DNA of 9,317 nt from Desulfonatronospira sp. (GTDB lineage Bacteria > Desulfobacterota > Desulfovibrionia > Desulfovibrionales > Desulfonatronovibrionaceae), in NCBI GenBank assembly GCA_003554505.1, contig PWGS01000138.1, forward strand, positions 1-9,317, given 5' to 3'. The notes beneath the pieces were generated by a model. It was given only the letters and a program-made list of their open reading frames with translations. It had not been told where the DNA came from and ran no database searches. Positions 1 to 7,152 of this stretch are shown one piece after another; position 1 is the stretch's first letter; the number at the start of each line of letters is the position of its first letter. Both the position numbers and the translations under genes were made by a program.

Positions 1-1
1 T

Positions 2-880
2 GCCCGCTCCAGGGTAAAGGTGGTGGTTGACGGAGGAAACGGTGCAGCAGGACTGGATTGTGTACAGGTCCTGGAAGACGCCGGGGCGGAAGTTATCCCC
101 ATATATTGCGATCCTGACGGCGACTTCCCCAACCATCATCCCGACCCGACAGTAATGAAGAACAATGAAGACCTGGTGGCAGCTGTTGAAAAGGAGAAGG
201 CACAGCTTGGGATCGGGCTGGACGGCGACGGGGACCGCATAGGAGTGGTGGATGAAAAAGGCGGGATGATTTACGGTGACCAGCTGCTGGCCATCTACGC
301 CAGGGACGTGCTGCAGCAGAACCCCGGGGCCTGCGTCATCGGGGAGGTAAAATGTTCCCACCTGATGTTCAGCGATATCAAAAAGCACGGCGGCAGGCCC
401 ATAATGTGGAAAACCGGACATTCCCTTATCAAGGCAAAAATGAAGGATGAAGACGCTCTGCTGGCCGGTGAGATGAGCGGACACATGTTTTTCGCGGACC
501 GTTATTACGGCTTCGACGATGCCGTGTATGCGGCCAGGCGTTTGGTGGAGATCGTGGCCAAGAAGCAGGGTCAGCCTGTGAGCGGTTTTCTGGACGACTG
601 GCCGAAGACCGTGAATACCCCGGAAATCCGTGTTGAATGCCCGGACAAGATCAAGTTCGACGTGGTCAGAAAAGCCCAGGAATATTTCCGGCAGCACTAT
701 GATATAGTGGATGTGGACGGGGTGCGTATTACCTTTGAAGATGGCTGGGCCCTGCTGAGGGCCTCCAATACCCAGCCTGTTCTGGTGCTCAGGTTCGAGT
801 CCGAGTCCGAGACAAGGCTGCAGGAACTGCGTGCTCTCATTGAAAAGCCTTTAAAAAACTGGGTCCAGGAACTGTCCTGA
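2..880 (+). CDS. Phosphomannomutase/phosphoglucomutase, C-terminal part (5' end outside window)
   Basis: This is an alpha-D-phosphohexomutase that interconverts hexose 1- and 6-phosphates (mannose and/or glucose) in the cytoplasm, feeding nucleotide-sugar and polysaccharide synthesis. About 292 residues are visible, and the reading frame is open to the left edge, so the GTG at 20 is not the true start. The metal-binding loop DGDGDR is at 221-238. The sugar-recognition loop GEMSGH is near 468-485. The phosphate-binding loop RASNTQP is at 758-778, in the C-terminal domain. The start of a domain is seen in VVVDGGNGAAG at the left end. The N-terminal domain with the phosphoserine loop lies upstream and cannot be checked. 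Family members are about 450 residues, so roughly one third is missing. The next gene starts 3 nt after the stop. The family is certain; mannose versus glucose preference cannot be read here. Confidence 0.93.
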   Translation, partial: ARSRVKVVVDGGNGAAGLDCVQVLEDAGAEVIPIYCDPDGDFPNHHPDPTVMKNNEDLVAAVEKEKAQLGIGLDGDGDRIGVVDEKGGMIYGDQLLAIYARDVLQQNPGACVIGEVKCSHLMFSDIKKHGGRPIMWKTGHSLIKAKMKDEDALLAGEMSGHMFFADRYYGFDDAVYAARRLVEIVAKKQGQPVSGFLDDWPKTVNTPEIRVECPDKIKFDVVRKAQEYFRQHYDIVDVDGVRITFEDGWALLRASNTQPVLVLRFESESETRLQELRALIEKPLKNWVQELS

Positions 881-883
881 TAA

Positions 884-1312
884 ATGCGCAAAATCTTTCT
901 GCTGGTTATGCTGCATATCCTGGTCCTGGGGGGGATATGGCTGTGGCGCGCTGAGCCGGACGTTCCGGTGCATCCAGGCGATCCTGCCAGGATCAGCATG
1001 ACCGGGCAGGAAACCGGAGAGCTTACAGACGGGGAAATCCACCTGCCCGGACTGCCGCCGGTTGATGTGGATATTGACGGCCCGGCCAGAACAGCCCTGT
1101 GGGTATACCTTCCCCAGCACATGCTGCAGGACCTGGATCGGGACAGTCCGGTGAACATCAGGCTGCCGGGCGAGGGCGGAGAGGTTTTCACCGGCCGGGT
1201 GGCCGGGGTGGATACTGTTTCCAGAGAGCGCGGCGGTGAAACCCTTTACCGGGTTCTGCTGGAGCTGGACCCGGGGCAGGGTAAAGTCGGGGAAATGATA
1301 ATCCCGCCTTAA
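884..1312 (+). CDS. Membrane-anchored protein of unknown function, possible HlyD-type barrel
   Basis: This 142-residue protein is not a family I recognise with confidence. Residues 2-3 are basic (RK) and residues 4-21 are strongly hydrophobic, which suggests an uncleaved anchor or signal segment with the rest in the periplasm. There is no lipobox cysteine. A Pro/Gly/Asp-rich linker (about 25-60) leads to a beta-rich C-terminal part (about 70-142). There the pattern VNIRLPG, VFTGRVAGVD, YRVLLELD and GKVGEMIIP resembles the beta-barrel of periplasmic adaptor (HlyD/membrane-fusion) proteins. No lipoyl domain or coiled-coil hairpin is present, so if related it is a minimal form. The in-frame stop TAA sits directly before the ATG, which fixes the start. 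The gene is 3 nt behind the hexomutase and so probably cotranscribed. The barrel call is an inference from pattern only. Confidence 0.75.
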   Translation: MRKIFLLVMLHILVLGGIWLWRAEPDVPVHPGDPARISMTGQETGELTDGEIHLPGLPPVDVDIDGPARTALWVYLPQHMLQDLDRDSPVNIRLPGEGGEVFTGRVAGVDTVSRERGGETLYRVLLELDPGQGKVGEMIIPP

Positions 1313-1383
1313 GCAGTTTCCATGTACTTGCCGGTTACCTTCCGGATACTCATAAACAGACAGGGCAGGGGATAAATTAAAAC

Positions 1384-1890
1384 ATGAGCAGGAGTTTAAT
1401 GCCCTGTTCCGGCTCCGGGGGCAGAGGACAGAGCAGTACTTTCAGAATATTTGTAACCGTATTGCTTTTCGTGGTGGTGGGGCTTTTCTTCTGGAAGAAC
1501 TACGAGCGTTCCATGGACGTTATCCTTTCCAGCCACTTGGTCCGGGACGAGACCGGGACCCTGTCCCGGGAACAGAAGGATGAACTGTCTTCCTTCGCAA
1601 TGGGCCTGCAGGACAGGTTTGGATTCGGGCTTCAGATAAGGGTGTTCGAGCATTTCGTGGAAAAGCCCGAGCCTGATTCCCGGGTGATCTTCATGGGTGT
1701 CAGCCCTGCCTGCCAGGAGGTTGAAATCGTATGGCCCCCGGTCCTTAGAAGGGCCCTGCCCGAGGATTTTACCCGGCACATGGAAGAAGAGCATTTTGAA
1801 GAGTACTGGCAGGGGGAAAACTGGTCCAGGGGTCTTTACCAGGCCCTGCATATGCTGAAGGAGGAGCTGCTGGCAATTGAGCAGGAATAA
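1384..1890 (+). CDS. Single-pass membrane protein with TPM-like domain
   Basis: This is a 168-residue protein with a short cytoplasmic N-terminus, one membrane helix (about residues 20-37) and an outward domain (about 52-165). The domain follows the layout of the TPM family (Psb32/TLP18.3/MOLO1-like). It has an opening VRDETGTLS followed by a helix (REQKDELSSFAMGLQDRFG), a strand pattern LQIRVF, then RVIFMGVSP and VEIVWPP strands. It ends with the helical pattern FEEYWQGENWSRGLYQALHMLKEEL, which matches the family's usual final helix after an aromatic 'F..G.w..Gl' motif. TPM domains occur in photosystem repair and in many uncharacterised bacterial membrane proteins, so no precise role follows. 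An in-frame TAA at 1378 bounds the start; a purine-rich AGGGG at 1367-1371 is a distant ribosome site. The last 14 nt overlap rnhA. The domain assignment is by eye. Confidence 0.75.
   Translation: MSRSLMPCSGSGGRGQSSTFRIFVTVLLFVVVGLFFWKNYERSMDVILSSHLVRDETGTLSREQKDELSSFAMGLQDRFGFGLQIRVFEHFVEKPEPDSRVIFMGVSPACQEVEIVWPPVLRRALPEDFTRHMEEEHFEEYWQGENWSRGLYQALHMLKEELLAIEQE
1859..1864 (+). promoter_or_regulatory. Ribosome binding site for rnhA
   Basis: AGGAGG (within AAGGAGGAG at 1858-1866) lies inside the end of the TPM-like gene, 12 nt before the TTG at 1877. It is the only good site nearby and supports the TTG start over the GTG codons at 1901 and 1904. Confidence 0.6.
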
Positions 1891-2332
1891 CAATACGCAG
1901 GTGGTGGATATTTATACCGACGGGGCCTGCCTGGGCAACCCCGGTCCCGGAGGATACGCCGCAATACTTAAGTGGGGGGACCTGGAAAAAGAGATTTTTC
2001 TGGGAATCGAAGAAACCACCAATAACCGCATGGAGCTCATGGCCGTACTGGAAGGCCTCAAGGCCCTGAAATATCCCTGCAGGGTGCGCATCCACACCGA
2101 CTCTCAGTACATTGCAAGGGCCATAAACGAAAAATGGCTGGAAAAATGGCAAAGAAACGGCTGGAAAACAGCCCAGAAAACCGACGTCAAGAACCGCGAT
2201 CTTTGGGAAGAACTTGCCCGCCTGATACAGATCCACCAGGTGGAATTCAAATGGCTCCGGGGACACAGCGGTCATGAGTTCAACGAGCGCTGCGACAAGC
2301 TGGCCCGGCAGGCGGCCCAGGCGGTGAGTTGA
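1877..2332 (+). CDS. rnhA: Ribonuclease HI
   Basis: RNase HI degrades the RNA strand of RNA-DNA hybrids (R-loops, replication primers) in the cytoplasm. The 151 residues match the usual length of about 150. All active-site residues are present: D15 (IYTDGACLGNPGPGG), E53 (NNRMEL), D75 (HTDSQY), H130 (RGHSGH) and D140 (NERCDKLA). The basic-protrusion region (WLEKWQRNGWKTAQKTDVKNRDLW) is of the E. coli type. The start is a TTG at 1877 with a strong AGGAGG 12 nt upstream inside the preceding gene. GTG codons at 1901 and 1904 are in frame, but they would leave a shorter leader and sit further from that site. The gene overlaps the TPM-like gene by 14 nt, so translational coupling is likely. Confidence 0.96.
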   Translation: MSRNNNTQVVDIYTDGACLGNPGPGGYAAILKWGDLEKEIFLGIEETTNNRMELMAVLEGLKALKYPCRVRIHTDSQYIARAINEKWLEKWQRNGWKTAQKTDVKNRDLWEELARLIQIHQVEFKWLRGHSGHEFNERCDKLARQAAQAVS

Positions 2333-2354
2333 AACAAGACTGCGGGTTAATTTA

Positions 2355-2386
2355 GTTTCCAGCCGGAAAGTCTTTCTTTCCGGATG
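2355..2386. repeat. Palindromic intergenic repeat, copy A
   Basis: The gap between rnhA and rnc holds a perfect 8-bp stem, CCGGAAAG (2363-2370) with CTTTCCGG (2376-2383), around the 5-nt loop TCTTT. The 26-nt segment 2355-2380 recurs at 3954-3979 with two substitutions. The core CCGGAAA...TTTCCG also recurs in the hairpin at 8819-8859. No T run follows, so it is not a typical intrinsic terminator. Confidence 0.7.
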
Positions 2387-2448
2387 TCGAAGCTATTGGT
2401 TTTCTTTACGGAAGCGAGGAGTTTCACCGGGGTCCCCATGCCATAAAA

Positions 2449-2454
2449 AGGAGG
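2449..2454 (+). promoter_or_regulatory. Ribosome binding site for rnc
   Basis: AGGAGG lies 4 nt before the TTG at 2459, a short spacing. It selects TTG as the rnc start, because the only nearby ATG (2438) is followed after one codon by a stop. Confidence 0.6.
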
Positions 2455-2458
2455 AATA

Positions 2459-3166
2459 TTGACTCAGGATTTACATCTTCTGGATGAACTGCAGGACAAG
2501 CTGGGATACAGATACAAAAACCCTGAGCTTCTGGTAAGGGCCTTGACTCACAGTTCCTATGCCAACGAGAGGCATATGGAGCATAATGAACGGCTGGAAT
2601 TCCTTGGAGATGCTGTCCTGGAGCTCTGCATTTCCAATGTTTTGTTCTTCAGGTTCCCCCGGGCTGCCGAGGGACACCTGACCAGGCTCAGGGCAGCCCT
2701 GGTCAGCGAGCCCCCTCTGGCCAGGCTGGCCAGGTCGTTGACCCTTGGGGATTATATTTTTCTGGGCAGAGGGGAGGAACAGCAGGGCGGCCGGGACAGG
2801 GATGCGGTGCTGGCCGACACCCTGGAGGCGATTCTGGGCTCCATTTACCTGGATTCCGGATATGACGGGGCCTTTGAGTGCATATCCGCCCTTTTTGAGG
2901 AGTTGATTCCCGAAAGAGTGGAAGTACTCCCTGCGTCCAAGGATTTCAAGAGCAGACTGCAGGAAAAGACCCAGGGCCTGTTTCGGGCCAGGCCGGTTTA
3001 CAGCCTGCTGGACAGTTATGGTCCGGAACACGAAAAGATTTACAGGGTCCAGGTGGAGCTTCCCGACGGGACCGGTATTGAGGCCAGGGCCGGCAGTGTG
3101 AAAAAGGCCGAACAGAAAGCGGCCAGCAGGGCACTGAAGCCCCTGGAGGGCCGGGAGCAGGATTAA
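2459..3166 (+). CDS. rnc: Ribonuclease III
   Basis: RNase III cleaves double-stranded RNA in rRNA precursor processing, mRNA turnover and antisense regulation. The 235 residues are a normal length. The catalytic domain (about 5-150) carries the signature NERLEFLGDAVLEL, with E44 and D51, and VLADTLEAILG, with D120 and E123, which together form the metal site. A double-stranded RNA-binding domain follows (about 160-230), with DFKSRLQEKTQG at its first helix and VKKAEQKAASRAL at its last. The TTG start at 2459 is chosen because of the adjacent AGGAGG and because the protein begins at the point expected for the family. It sits 126 nt after rnhA, with a palindromic repeat in the gap. No era or lepB neighbour, often seen with rnc, is visible here. 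Confidence 0.97.
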   Translation: MTQDLHLLDELQDKLGYRYKNPELLVRALTHSSYANERHMEHNERLEFLGDAVLELCISNVLFFRFPRAAEGHLTRLRAALVSEPPLARLARSLTLGDYIFLGRGEEQQGGRDRDAVLADTLEAILGSIYLDSGYDGAFECISALFEELIPERVEVLPASKDFKSRLQEKTQGLFRARPVYSLLDSYGPEHEKIYRVQVELPDGTGIEARAGSVKKAEQKAASRALKPLEGREQD

Positions 3167-3253
3167 ACAGGAGGAAAACGGAATCTGCAGCTTGACGTTT
3201 AGATCGTCCAGCTTTAGCAGATGGAGAATAGTTACGTCGGTTTCACAGAAAAC

Positions 3254-3290
3254 AATGCAGGCCGGTCAGGTATATTGACCCGGCTGCATT
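3254..3290 (+). terminator. Strong imperfect hairpin downstream of rnc
   Basis: AATGCAG (3254-3260), CCGG (3262-3265) and TCA (3266-3268) pair with TGA (3276-3278), CCGG (3280-3283) and CTGCATT (3284-3290). This gives 14 base pairs with one bulged base on each arm and a 7-nt loop. Only a short run of T at the end of the stem follows, so it may be an imperfect rnc terminator, an RNA-stabilising 3' hairpin or a leader element. Confidence 0.45.
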
Positions 3291-3304
3291 TCATGTTCAA
3301 GGAG

Positions 3305-3327
3305 CCTGAACTTCATATTCAGGTTTT
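3305..3327 (+). terminator. Hairpin plus T run just before the AMMECR1 gene
   Basis: CCTGAA (3305-3310) pairs with TTCAGG (3318-3323) around a 7-nt loop, followed by TTTT (3324-3327). The stem can be lengthened at its base by G-U and A-T pairs. It ends 15 nt before the next start codon. It could be the rnc terminator or an attenuator in the following gene's leader. The short T run makes it a weak intrinsic terminator. Confidence 0.4.
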
Positions 3328-3342
3328 AACCCCGGGTAAATT

Positions 3343-3894
3343 ATGTCTTCTTTTGTATTCGAAATAAGCAAACAAGAACAGGACTATCTGAAAAATCTGG
3401 CTTTTTTGAGCATCAAATCCCGGATAGAAGGCCTGGAGCCTGATTATCCCATGCCACCCAGCGATAAGCTCAAGGAAAATCTGGGCGCATTTGTGACCCT
3501 GAAAATCAAGGGCAGACTGCGCGGCTGTATTGGGAATATAGTTGGAGACGGGCCTCTCTGGAAACCCATTATAAGAATGGCCGGAGAAGCCGCCTTCAAT
3601 GACCCCAGGTTTCCTGAGCTTACTGCACAGGAGTTGCAGGTGCTGGAGCTGGAGATATCCATACTGAGCCCACTGGAGCCTGTACCGGATATCCACCGGA
3701 TTGAACCCGGCAGGCATGGACTTGTGGTGCGCAAAGGGCAATACTCCGGACTTCTTTTACCCCAGGTGGCCCGGGAATGGGGATGGGACCGCGAGACCTT
3801 CCTGGCCCAGACCTGCCGCAAGGCCGGTTTGCCTGAGGACTGCCACAAGGATAAAGGGGTTCAGCTGTTCTGGTTTCAGGCGGCAGTCTTTTAG
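3343..3894 (+). CDS. AMMECR1-domain protein
   Basis: This 183-residue protein of the AMMECR1 family is conserved from bacteria to humans and has no settled biochemical function. The signature LRGCIG is at residues 59-64, in the stretch ending KGRLRGCIGNIVGDGPLW. It is followed by the conserved MAGEAAFNDPRFPELTAQEL and by LELEISILSPLEP, and near the end LLLPQVAREWGWDRETFLAQTCRKAGLP. This covers the whole domain at the usual length. In many bacteria the family goes with MEMO and radical-SAM partners (AmmeMemoRadiSam system); neither is visible here. An in-frame TAA at 3337-3339 bounds the start, making ATG 3343 the first usable start. No clear ribosome site precedes it. It is separated from rnc by 176 nt with two hairpins and converges on carA. 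Confidence 0.93.
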   Translation: MSSFVFEISKQEQDYLKNLAFLSIKSRIEGLEPDYPMPPSDKLKENLGAFVTLKIKGRLRGCIGNIVGDGPLWKPIIRMAGEAAFNDPRFPELTAQELQVLELEISILSPLEPVPDIHRIEPGRHGLVVRKGQYSGLLLPQVAREWGWDRETFLAQTCRKAGLPEDCHKDKGVQLFWFQAAVF

Positions 3895-3918
3895 GTTGCC
3901 GGAACAGCCTGTTTTTTT
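3877..3918 (+). terminator. Probable intrinsic terminator after the AMMECR1 gene
   Basis: CAGGC (3877-3881), inside the last codons, pairs with GCCTG (3907-3911). An inner GGCA/TGCC pairing lies within, with an unpaired GGAACA on the right arm. Seven T residues (3912-3918) follow immediately. The position between convergent genes suits a terminator for the + strand unit. The interior bulge lowers confidence. Confidence 0.45.
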
Positions 3919-3953
3919 ACAGTGGCTTTTAAGGAATCAGTCTAATATATGTC

Positions 3954-3979
3954 GTTTCCATCCGGATAGTCTTTCTTTC
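3954..3979. repeat. Palindromic intergenic repeat, copy B (degenerate right arm)
   Basis: These 26 nt match 2355-2380 with two substitutions: GTTTCCA, then CCGGA, then AGTCTTTCTTTC are shared. Beyond 3979 the match ends, so the right arm (CTTTCCGG in copy A) is lost and the hairpin is weak. It lies in the gap between the AMMECR1 gene and carA, downstream of both. Confidence 0.6.
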
Positions 3980-4011
3980 TTCTGATTTCCGCACTCTGTC
4001 TTCCGGGTTTC

Positions 4012-5130
4012 CTAAGCCTGGATCATCTCTTTGTACCTGGCAAAGAAGTACCTGCTGTCGTGGGGGCCTGATGCGGCTTCCGGGTGGTACTGGATGGCCA
4101 TTACAGGCCTGGTCCTGTGTTTGAATCCTTCCAGGGTGTTGTCGTTTAGATTGACATGGGTCTGCTCCAGAAAATCCAGGTGGTCGATATTGACGCAGAA
4201 CCCGTGATTCTGGGAGGAGATTTCAATTTTTCCGGTGCTCAGGTCCTTGACCGGATGGTTCATGCCGTGGTGGCCGAACTTCAATTTGAAACTGGAAGCA
4301 CCCATGGCCAGTCCCAGGAGCTGGTGACCCAGGCAGATGCCCGCCACAGGAAACTTTTCCAGCAGTCCGGATATGATCTCGATAATTTTGGTCATTGCTG
4401 CCGGATCTCCGGGTCCATTGGACAGGAAAATACCGTCAGGGGCGGCTTTGACCGCCTCCTGGATTCCGAAATCCCAGGGTACCACCAGCAAGTCCAGGCC
4501 CTGAGCCTTGAGAAGTCTCAAAATGTTCCATTTGATGCCGTAATCGTAGACCAGGACCCTGGGTCCTGTGCCCGGCCAGTCATAACTGCCGTCCTGGTTG
4601 AGTTCAGCCTGCATGGGTCCCCATCCGGTCCAGGCAAAGGGGCTGGTGCAGCCTGCCTTTTCAGCCAGGTTGAGGCCTTCCATGTGCGGAAGCTGCAGGG
4701 CCCTTGCGGCAAGTTTGCCGGGGTCGTTTTCGGTTGTGGACATAACCCCGCGCATGGCCCCGTATCTACGGATATGGGTGGTCAGGGCCCGGGTGTCTAT
4801 GCCTTCAATACCCATGACCCTGTGTCCTCTTAAATAGTCGGGCAAAGACTGGGTGGATCTCCAGCTGGAAGGGATCTGGCAGCACTCCCTGGTTATGAAA
4901 CCGGCGGCCTGGATCTTTTCCGACTCCACATCCTCGGAGTTCACCCCGTAATTGCCCATGAGCGGATAGGTCATGCACACCATCTGGCCCATGTAGGAAG
5001 GGTCGGTAAGTATTTCCTGATAGCCGGTCATACCTGTATTGAATATGACTTCACCCTCGGCCTCGCCCATGCCGGTAAAAGACCGGCCCTCAAACCATGT
5101 CCCGTCTTCCAGGGCCAGTAAAGCTCTCAT
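4012..5130 (-). CDS. carA: Carbamoyl-phosphate synthase small (glutaminase) subunit
   Basis: CarA hydrolyses glutamine and channels ammonia to the large subunit CarB, which makes carbamoyl phosphate for pyrimidine and arginine synthesis. The 372 residues are a normal length. The N-terminal CarA-specific domain (about 1-150) begins [14 protein letters not shown] and includes [20 protein letters not shown]. The class I glutaminase domain (about 190-370) has [12 protein letters not shown], the oxyanion region LSNGPGDP (237-243), the nucleophile C266 in GICLGHQ, and H349 and E351 in QYHPEA. The ATG overlaps the kdsB stop by 4 nt (ATGA), with AGGAGA at 5138-5143 seven nt upstream, so translation is probably coupled. 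It is the last gene of the five-gene - strand run; carB is not in the window. Confidence 0.97.
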   Translation of the reverse strand: MRALLALEDGTWFEGRSFTGMGEAEGEVIFNTGMTGYQEILTDPSYMGQMVCMTYPLMGNYGVNSEDVESEKIQAAGFITRECCQIPSSWRSTQSLPDYLRGHRVMGIEGIDTRALTTHIRRYGAMRGVMSTTENDPGKLAARALQLPHMEGLNLAEKAGCTSPFAWTGWGPMQAELNQDGSYDWPGTGPRVLVYDYGIKWNILRLLKAQGLDLLVVPWDFGIQEAVKAAPDGIFLSNGPGDPAAMTKIIEIISGLLEKFPVAGICLGHQLLGLAMGASSFKLKFGHHGMNHPVKDLSTGKIEISSQNHGFCVNIDHLDFLEQTHVNLNDNTLEGFKHRTRPVMAIQYHPEAASGPHDSRYFFARYKEMIQA

Positions 5131-5885
5131 GTCTGTCTCTCCTGCAATAATTGAACTGTTCGGTAAATATCTTCAGGCACGTCCACCCCGTGACAGGGAT
5201 ACCGGGTAACAACCACATCAACGGGGATGCCTGCCTCCAAAAGCCGCAATTGTTCGAGTTTCTCAGTCTGCTCCAGAACGCTTTGCCTCATCTGTTGAAA
5301 CTTTTCCAGGATATCGTAACGGTAAGCATACAGACCGATATGTCCCAGGAAAGGGCCTGATCCGTCCTGGGACCAGGGGATGGGGCAGCGGGAGAAATAA
5401 AGCGCCCGCCCGCTCTGTGATATTACCACCTTGACCACGTTGGGATTTTTCGCCTCCAGGTGATCTATCCTTCTGGCCGGGGGGGTCACGCAGACCCCGT
5501 CTGCAGATACAAAAGGCTTAAGGAGTTGGTCAAGTATTTTCGGCTCCAGGGCCGGTTCGTCTCCCTGGATGTTCCCCACCACGCTGTGCCTGGCAAGCCC
5601 CAGGTTCCTGGCGGCCTCCATGATGCGGTCGGTACCGCTCTGATGTTCCGGGGAGGTCATGAGTACGGGTACTTCCAGTTTCCTGGCTGCCTGAAAAATC
5701 CTTTCGTCGTCCGTTGCCAGGTAAACATCCTGCAGCAGGGTGCACTGCACCGCCCGATGGTAAACATGCCAGAACATGGGCTTGCCCATTATCTCCGCCA
5801 GGGGTTTGCCTGGAAATCTTGTAGATGCGTACCTGGCCGGAATGACGCCGGTGAACCGCGGAAGCTTATGGACCCTGTCTGTCAA
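5127..5885 (-). CDS. kdsB: CMP-Kdo synthetase (3-deoxy-manno-octulosonate cytidylyltransferase)
   Basis: KdsB activates Kdo with CTP to give CMP-Kdo, the donor used by WaaA in building the lipopolysaccharide inner core; it acts in the cytoplasm. The 252 residues match the family. Visible motifs in order are the nucleotide-binding [15 protein letters not shown] (15-29), EHQSGTDR (80-87), NIQGDEP (105-111, with metal ligand D109), VVKVV and YFSRCPIP (163-170). These are followed by GHIGLYAYR (181-189), [17 protein letters not shown] (204-220) and GVDVPED (233-239, with D235). The start is a TTG at 5885, with GGGAG ten nt upstream inside the end of waaA. No in-frame ATG lies before the N-terminal motif. 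It follows waaA after 6 nt and overlaps carA by 4 nt. The preceding gene product uses its product, which makes the pairing functional. Confidence 0.96.
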   Translation of the reverse strand: MTDRVHKLPRFTGVIPARYASTRFPGKPLAEIMGKPMFWHVYHRAVQCTLLQDVYLATDDERIFQAARKLEVPVLMTSPEHQSGTDRIMEAARNLGLARHSVVGNIQGDEPALEPKILDQLLKPFVSADGVCVTPPARRIDHLEAKNPNVVKVVISQSGRALYFSRCPIPWSQDGSGPFLGHIGLYAYRYDILEKFQQMRQSVLEQTEKLEQLRLLEAGIPVDVVVTRYPCHGVDVPEDIYRTVQLLQERQT

Positions 5886-5891
5886 GCCTGG

Positions 5892-7148
5892 TCAACTCCC
5901 ATGCCCGGCAATGATGCCGGCCAGTTCCTGTGTTCCGCCTCTGCGACTCAGCAGGTACTCATTGAACTTTTTTTCCACCTGCTCCCGGGAGAGGCTCTGC
6001 GGTTGTTTCAACCTGGAGCAGAGTTCATGTTCATCCCGGACCTGGATAAGCAGGCCGACGTCCACGATTTCTGAACCCACCCATGTAAAATTGTCCCAGA
6101 AGGGTCCCACGCAGGGAACAACCCCCTGACCCAGGGCCTCCAGAAAGTTCTGTCCCCCGCAGGGCATGAGACTTCCGCCTACGAACACCGACCTGGCCAT
6201 GGCGTAAGCCGCTTCCAGTTCCCCGAAGCTGTCCCAGAGGATCACCCCGGCAGGGGCTGTTCCGGATTCAAGGCTGGAGCGCAGAGAACAGGGAATACCT
6301 TCCCTGTCCAGGGTCTTCTGCCAGGCCCCGACCCGGGGCATGTGCCTGGGAAACAGGGCGATGGTGGTTTTGGGGCGGGCGCTGTACAGCTTTTGTATGA
6401 CCCTGGCCATCTGGGCTTCTTCCTCTCTGCGCACGGAGCCCAGGACTATAAGGGCATGCTTGGGCTTGAAATAGGTGGACAGAGGATTCTGGACATAGGG
6501 GATGGGGGTTTTGTCCACCAGGAGGTCGAATTTGATATTGGACATGATCGAGGTCTGCGCAGAGGGAAAAAGCGATGAAAATCTCTCCCGGTCCCTTACG
6601 GAGACAGCAGCGATCCTGTCCGGAGCAATGGATGCCAGAAGCCTGCGCAGGGGGTAGTAGCGGCAGAAGCTTTTGAGGCTCAGGCGTCCGTTGCCCAGGA
6701 TCACCGGGACATTTTTCCGTCTGCAGGCATAGAGAAGAGACGGCCAGATTTCCGTCTCCAGAAGCCCCAGTTTTTCCGGCCGAGCCCTGTACAGGGCCAT
6801 GGCCATTATGCACAGGTTGTCAAAGGGGAAATAGGCCTTCTGTGCATCTTCTTTTATTTCCCTGTCCAGAAAATCCATGCCCTGCCGGGTATTGGTGGTG
6901 ACCAGGATATTTCTGATACCCTTGCGGTTTAATTCGCGAACCAGAGCAGCGGCCAGCCTGGCCTCTCCCACTGAGGCCGCCTGTATCCAGACCTGGAAGG
7001 GTCCGCGGGGCATGCCGAAACCCAGCCTTCCCGAATCAACGGGAGTTTCTCTTCTGACTATGAGCAGAATGGGCAGGGCAATGACCCAGAGCAGGGAATA
7101 GATCATGAGCAGGGTCCAGGGGCAAAAGGAAATTCTTCTGGTTTTCAT
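5892..7148 (-). CDS. waaA: Kdo transferase (3-deoxy-D-manno-octulosonic acid transferase)
   Basis: WaaA (KdtA, family GT30) moves Kdo from CMP-Kdo to lipid IVA at the inner face of the inner membrane. The 418 residues fit the family. A hydrophobic anchor spans about residues 10-31. The N-terminal Rossmann domain carries WIQAASVGE (54-62), with catalytic base E62, then VTTNTRQG (83-90) and ETEIWP (131-136). The C-terminal domain carries LGSVRREEE (236-244), FPRH (266-269), DSFGEL (306-311), VFVGGSL (321-327) and GGQNFLEALGQGVVPCVGP. The usual form of the last motif is GGHNPLEP, so this copy deviates at two or three positions, as it does at DSFGEL. The ATG has GAGGTG five nt upstream, overlapping the ddl stop 4 nt away. 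The number of Kdo residues transferred cannot be read from sequence. Confidence 0.95.
   Translation of the reverse strand: MKTRRISFCPWTLLMIYSLLWVIALPILLIVRRETPVDSGRLGFGMPRGPFQVWIQAASVGEARLAAALVRELNRKGIRNILVTTNTRQGMDFLDREIKEDAQKAYFPFDNLCIMAMALYRARPEKLGLLETEIWPSLLYACRRKNVPVILGNGRLSLKSFCRYYPLRRLLASIAPDRIAAVSVRDRERFSSLFPSAQTSIMSNIKFDLLVDKTPIPYVQNPLSTYFKPKHALIVLGSVRREEEAQMARVIQKLYSARPKTTIALFPRHMPRVGAWQKTLDREGIPCSLRSSLESGTAPAGVILWDSFGELEAAYAMARSVFVGGSLMPCGGQNFLEALGQGVVPCVGPFWDNFTWVGSEIVDVGLLIQVRDEHELCSRLKQPQSLSREQVEKKFNEYLLSRRGGTQELAGIIAGHGS
5896..5900 (-). promoter_or_regulatory. Ribosome binding site for kdsB
   Basis: GGGAG on the - strand lies at the end of waaA, 10 nt before the TTG at 5885. 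It is the best site available and supports a TTG start coupled to waaA translation. Confidence 0.45.
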
Positions 7149-7152
7149 CTTG

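Noticed and set aside
697..1191. - strand open frame across the hexomutase end and the next gene
   Set aside because: It is antisense to the hexomutase phosphate-loop region and has a composition typical of a shadow frame (Ser/Thr/Arg-rich, no motif).
3192..3278. 28-codon TTG frame after rnc
   Set aside because: Its start is 17 nt from the orphan AGGAGG, the peptide has no motif, and the frame runs into the hairpin at 3254-3290.
4156..4833. Long + strand open frame opposite carA
   Set aside because: It is antisense to a clear carA with intact catalytic residues; its sequence has no motif and is explained by GC-rich codon bias.
5460..6074. Long + strand open frame across the kdsB-waaA junction
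   Set aside because: It is antisense to two certain genes and has no recognisable domain.
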